Origin: Pycnococcus provasolii
Taxonomy: Eukaryota; Chlorophyta; Pseudoscourfieldiophyceae; Pseudoscourfieldiales; Pycnococcaceae
Length of the DNA stretch: 64,000 nucleotides
Reading direction: 5' to 3'
NCBI GenBank assembly: GCA_938743325.2
Contig: OW568883.1
Location: 558,001 to 622,000, forward strand
The notes under the pieces are model-generated. The model saw only the letters and a list, made by a program, of their open reading frames with translations. It made no database searches and was not told the origin of the DNA. How positions within the stretch are numbered: the first letter of the stretch is position 1; each line of letters begins with the position of its first letter. The translations under genes were made by a program, and so were the position numbers. Below are positions 61,921 to 64,000 of the stretch, piece by piece.

Positions 61921-63936
61921 TTATTGCGCTTCCACCGGACCACCGGCCCAGTTGAGCGATAGCTGACGTACCATGCGCTCCATCGTCTCCGCCTGCGCAC
62001 CAAACGCGTGTGAGATTTCATTGGGCGAAGCCTCCACCTCGCCAACCACGGTGTGAGCGGGCATCTGGAGCATGCACTCCTCCACCTCCTCACGTGTTGG
62101 GACACTTCCGTCGGATCGAAGCACGTGGAATACCATGCCAGTCATGTAGTGGTTCATCGCCACGTCAGCTTTTGTGACGTTCAGCCCCGCACTTTTCACA
62201 AGAAGCGAGACGTTGATCATGAGCGTGCTGAGTTGCATAGTTCCCATATCAGCGGCAACACGAATACCCTTCGTACTTCTTCTCGCGATGGCAGCGCGCA
62301 TCGTTCTCTCCACAAGGCGTTTCTCCACGCGATCTGTGATGGGTGCGTTGGTGATGGAATTCAGGACGTAGTACTCCTGGTACGCCATTCCCGCGGCGGA
62401 GTCGATGGTTGCGTGGTACACGGAGTACTGCAGGTCGGCTAAAGTACAAACGGTATCGAAGAGAAGCTTGGCGCGGTCGGGGCAGCGCACGTAAATGTGC
62501 GTGTAGCTGCGTCCGGCGGTGGACGTCGTGACGGCAACTTCCTCGTCCTGCGACACGTCCGAGCCAGGCTTGGATGGTGTGGTGGGTGCGGAGAAGTCGG
62601 CGGCGTTGGTGGACGTGGGCGATGATGATGAAAGTTGTGCCGTCTTGTTGATGTCCGCGGCGTTGTGATTTGCTGTGGGAGCGGCGCGGCGCGACGACGA
62701 TTGCTTTTTGTGCTGCTGCGACGTCTGTGATGCTGCCGCTTCGAGCGTATCGGGGTACGAAGACGACATCACAACACCACCGCCAGATAGATTGGACAAA
62801 TTATGTCCAATTCCCGGCGACGCTGCTAACGGCGCGCTTCGTGCCGCACCTGCACCACTCTCATCCCATCGGCGCACGCAGCTCGGCCAAGCCTGTGCAA
62901 CGAGGGCGTCGAGGCGATCCTCAGAGCCGCGCGCGCTCATCGTGGCGTCCCGAGGGGTCGTGTGCGTCGACGAACTGCGCATTTCCTGCGCATCCTCAAG
63001 GTCGCGCACCTGCAGCATGAGCGCGTGAAGCCTTCTCTCCGTGTGCAGCTCCTCGCTCGTCACGTTCGCGTTGATGAACGCCACGCCCGTCGAACCGTCG
63101 CCTGCGCCGTACTGGCCGAGTATTTCGTTCAGGCTTGCGTGCAGCGCCATCCCTTGTCGACCCTTGTCGCGGCACGCGATGACGAGTGCGACGCGACCGG
63201 TGTGCGTCCAAAGCTGCGACGAGACGATGACGAGGCCTCGGTGCTCCAAGAGGGTCACCACCTCCAACAGGAGGCCAGGCCTGTCCGGCCCGCCGAGCTC
63301 GAAGACTGTGAGGAGCTCGCCCTCGTCATCCTCCGAGGAGTTGCCGAGAGGACTTTTCGGCGCGGCGGCAAGGGCGGCGGAGTCCATCGGCACGGTTGCA
63401 GCTGCTGCAGCGTGAGCAGCTACTGCAGCCGCCGCCGCGGCGGCAGCGGCAGCGGACGACCCTCTCTCCGGCGAGAGGTACTCTGAGTTGTCCCAGTTGA
63501 GCATATGCCTGATGCGGTCGAGCGTGTCGGGATCAAGCACCGGCGTGCCGTCGGCGGTGGAGACGTGGAAGACGTCAACGAACCAGCCGCCGTCGCTGGA
63601 GATCCACGCCTTCCTGACGACGAGATTCATCTCCGTGAAGTTTTGCACCACCTCGACGAGGATTCCAGGGCGATTTGCACTGTCGACGGTGACGACGGTC
63701 CACGGCTCTCCTGTCGCCTGGTTTTCCACCGTGACGCGTGGAGGGTTGACGCGCAGCTCGCTGTTGATGTGGTTGTCGTACGAGTCGACGCCCAGTGCCG
63801 CTTCCGAGCGCTGCGGGTCTCTCGGGTGTGTGGAGCCTGCGAAGGTGGAGAGCGCGTCGTGGTGTGGGAAGTCGAGCTGGCTGAGTGCCTGCGACGAGCG
63901 CTTGAGCTTGGACATGCCTGGTGCGAGTGACAGCAT
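61921..63936 (-). CDS. ACR: ACT-domain repeat protein, plant ACR family
   Basis: 671 residues. Four ACT domains lie near residues 79-135 (WTVVTVDSANRPGILVEVVQ, then AWISSDGGWFVDVFHV), 207-258 (LTVFELGGPDRPGLLLEVVT), 475-560 (YTHIYVRCPDRAKLLFDTVC) and 569-620 (LINVSLLVKSAGLNVTKADV-like). NPPRVTVENQA just before ACT1 is the ACR-family lead-in. A Ser/Ala-rich disordered linker of about 160 residues separates ACT2 and ACT3. Unlike bacterial GlnD there is no nucleotidyltransferase or HD domain. ACR proteins are thought to sense amino acids such as glutamine in plants. The gene runs to within about 60 bases of the right edge but looks complete. Confidence 0.92.
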   Translation of the reverse strand: MLSLAPGMSKLKRSSQALSQLDFPHHDALSTFAGSTHPRDPQRSEAALGVDSYDNHINSELRVNPPRVTVENQATGEPWTVVTVDSANRPGILVEVVQNFTEMNLVVRKAWISSDGGWFVDVFHVSTADGTPVLDPDTLDRIRHMLNWDNSEYLSPERGSSAAAAAAAAAAVAAHAAAAATVPMDSAALAAAPKSPLGNSSEDDEGELLTVFELGGPDRPGLLLEVVTLLEHRGLVIVSSQLWTHTGRVALVIACRDKGRQGMALHASLNEILGQYGAGDGSTGVAFINANVTSEELHTERRLHALMLQVRDLEDAQEMRSSSTHTTPRDATMSARGSEDRLDALVAQAWPSCVRRWDESGAGAARSAPLAASPGIGHNLSNLSGGGVVMSSSYPDTLEAAASQTSQQHKKQSSSRRAAPTANHNAADINKTAQLSSSSPTSTNAADFSAPTTPSKPGSDVSQDEEVAVTTSTAGRSYTHIYVRCPDRAKLLFDTVCTLADLQYSVYHATIDSAAGMAYQEYYVLNSITNAPITDRVEKRLVERTMRAAIARRSTKGIRVAADMGTMQLSTLMINVSLLVKSAGLNVTKADVAMNHYMTGMVFHVLRSDGSVPTREEVEECMLQMPAHTVVGEVEASPNEISHAFGAQAETMERMVRQLSLNWAGGPVEAQ

Positions 63937-64000
63937 CGTTCGAAAGCAGCACTACTGAAAGACGCTTCTGAGCTGCTTCTGAGGTGCTGAGGTGCACACA

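Noticed and set aside
1-64000. CRISPR array, rRNA, transposon or virus-derived element
   Set aside because: No regularly spaced direct repeats with unique spacers, no rRNA-like tracts, and no transposase, reverse transcriptase or capsid-like frame seen on either strand.

Overview
The window looks like nuclear DNA of a compact, intron-poor green alga, most likely a prasinophyte-type chlorophyte. The lineage evidence is a group of genes typical of Viridiplantae: an SYP7-type Qc-SNARE, an ACT-domain-repeat (ACR) protein, an SFR2-like galactolipid-remodelling glycosidase, an organellar PolI-type 5'-3' exonuclease and a lumen-type TPR protein. UGUAA-like poly(A) signals, as used by chlorophytes, lie downstream of several genes. 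Coding DNA is GC-rich at third positions, most genes are one open frame, and the few introns carry clear GT...AG borders (Atp23, SYP7, the TPR gene, a small unknown gene, and a probable 5'UTR intron before eL41). I cannot name the species. I found no tRNA, rRNA, CRISPR array, transposon or virus-derived element.

Layout, left to right. 1-9.9 kb: 3' end of a GH31 alpha-glucosidase, a large protein with three SAND-like domains, a multipass membrane protein ending in an F-box, a PolI-type exonuclease, and Atp23. 9.9-20.4 kb: SEC62, the condensin II kleisin CAP-H2, an SPX/EXS (XPR1/PHO1) phosphate exporter, a small unknown gene, and a bZIP-like factor. 21.6-36.3 kb: an N-myristoylatable LRR protein, an ICT1/ArfB-type release factor, an F-box-like protein, overlapping frames for a zinc-knuckle protein and a lumenal TPR protein, a four-CNB-domain protein, the SYP7 SNARE, an unknown exported protein, and MEMO1. 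36.3-46 kb: repeat-rich spacer, ribosomal protein eL41, a polycystin-like channel, a secreted esterase, and a Frizzled-CRD-like protein. 46-64 kb: ETF-QO, kinesin-8, borealin, D-lactate dehydrogenase, an EF-hand/DPY-30/rhodanese protein, a secreted methyltransferase-like protein, SFR2, MECR, and an ACR protein.

There is no operon-like pathway. Some themes recur. Chromosome segregation is represented by CAP-H2, kinesin-8 and borealin, the last two head to head. Organelle function is represented by Atp23, ETF-QO, MECR, the ICT1-like factor, the exonuclease, SFR2 and the TPR protein. Signalling and membrane genes include polycystin, the CNB protein, the EF-hand protein, XPR1 and the Frizzled-like protein. 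Many genes are divergent pairs. The intergenic DNA between them carries repeated dyad-symmetric AGTAC/TACAGTA elements, telomere-like AACCCTAA repeats and perfect hairpins with 11-nt loops. These elements are the least explained signal in the window.
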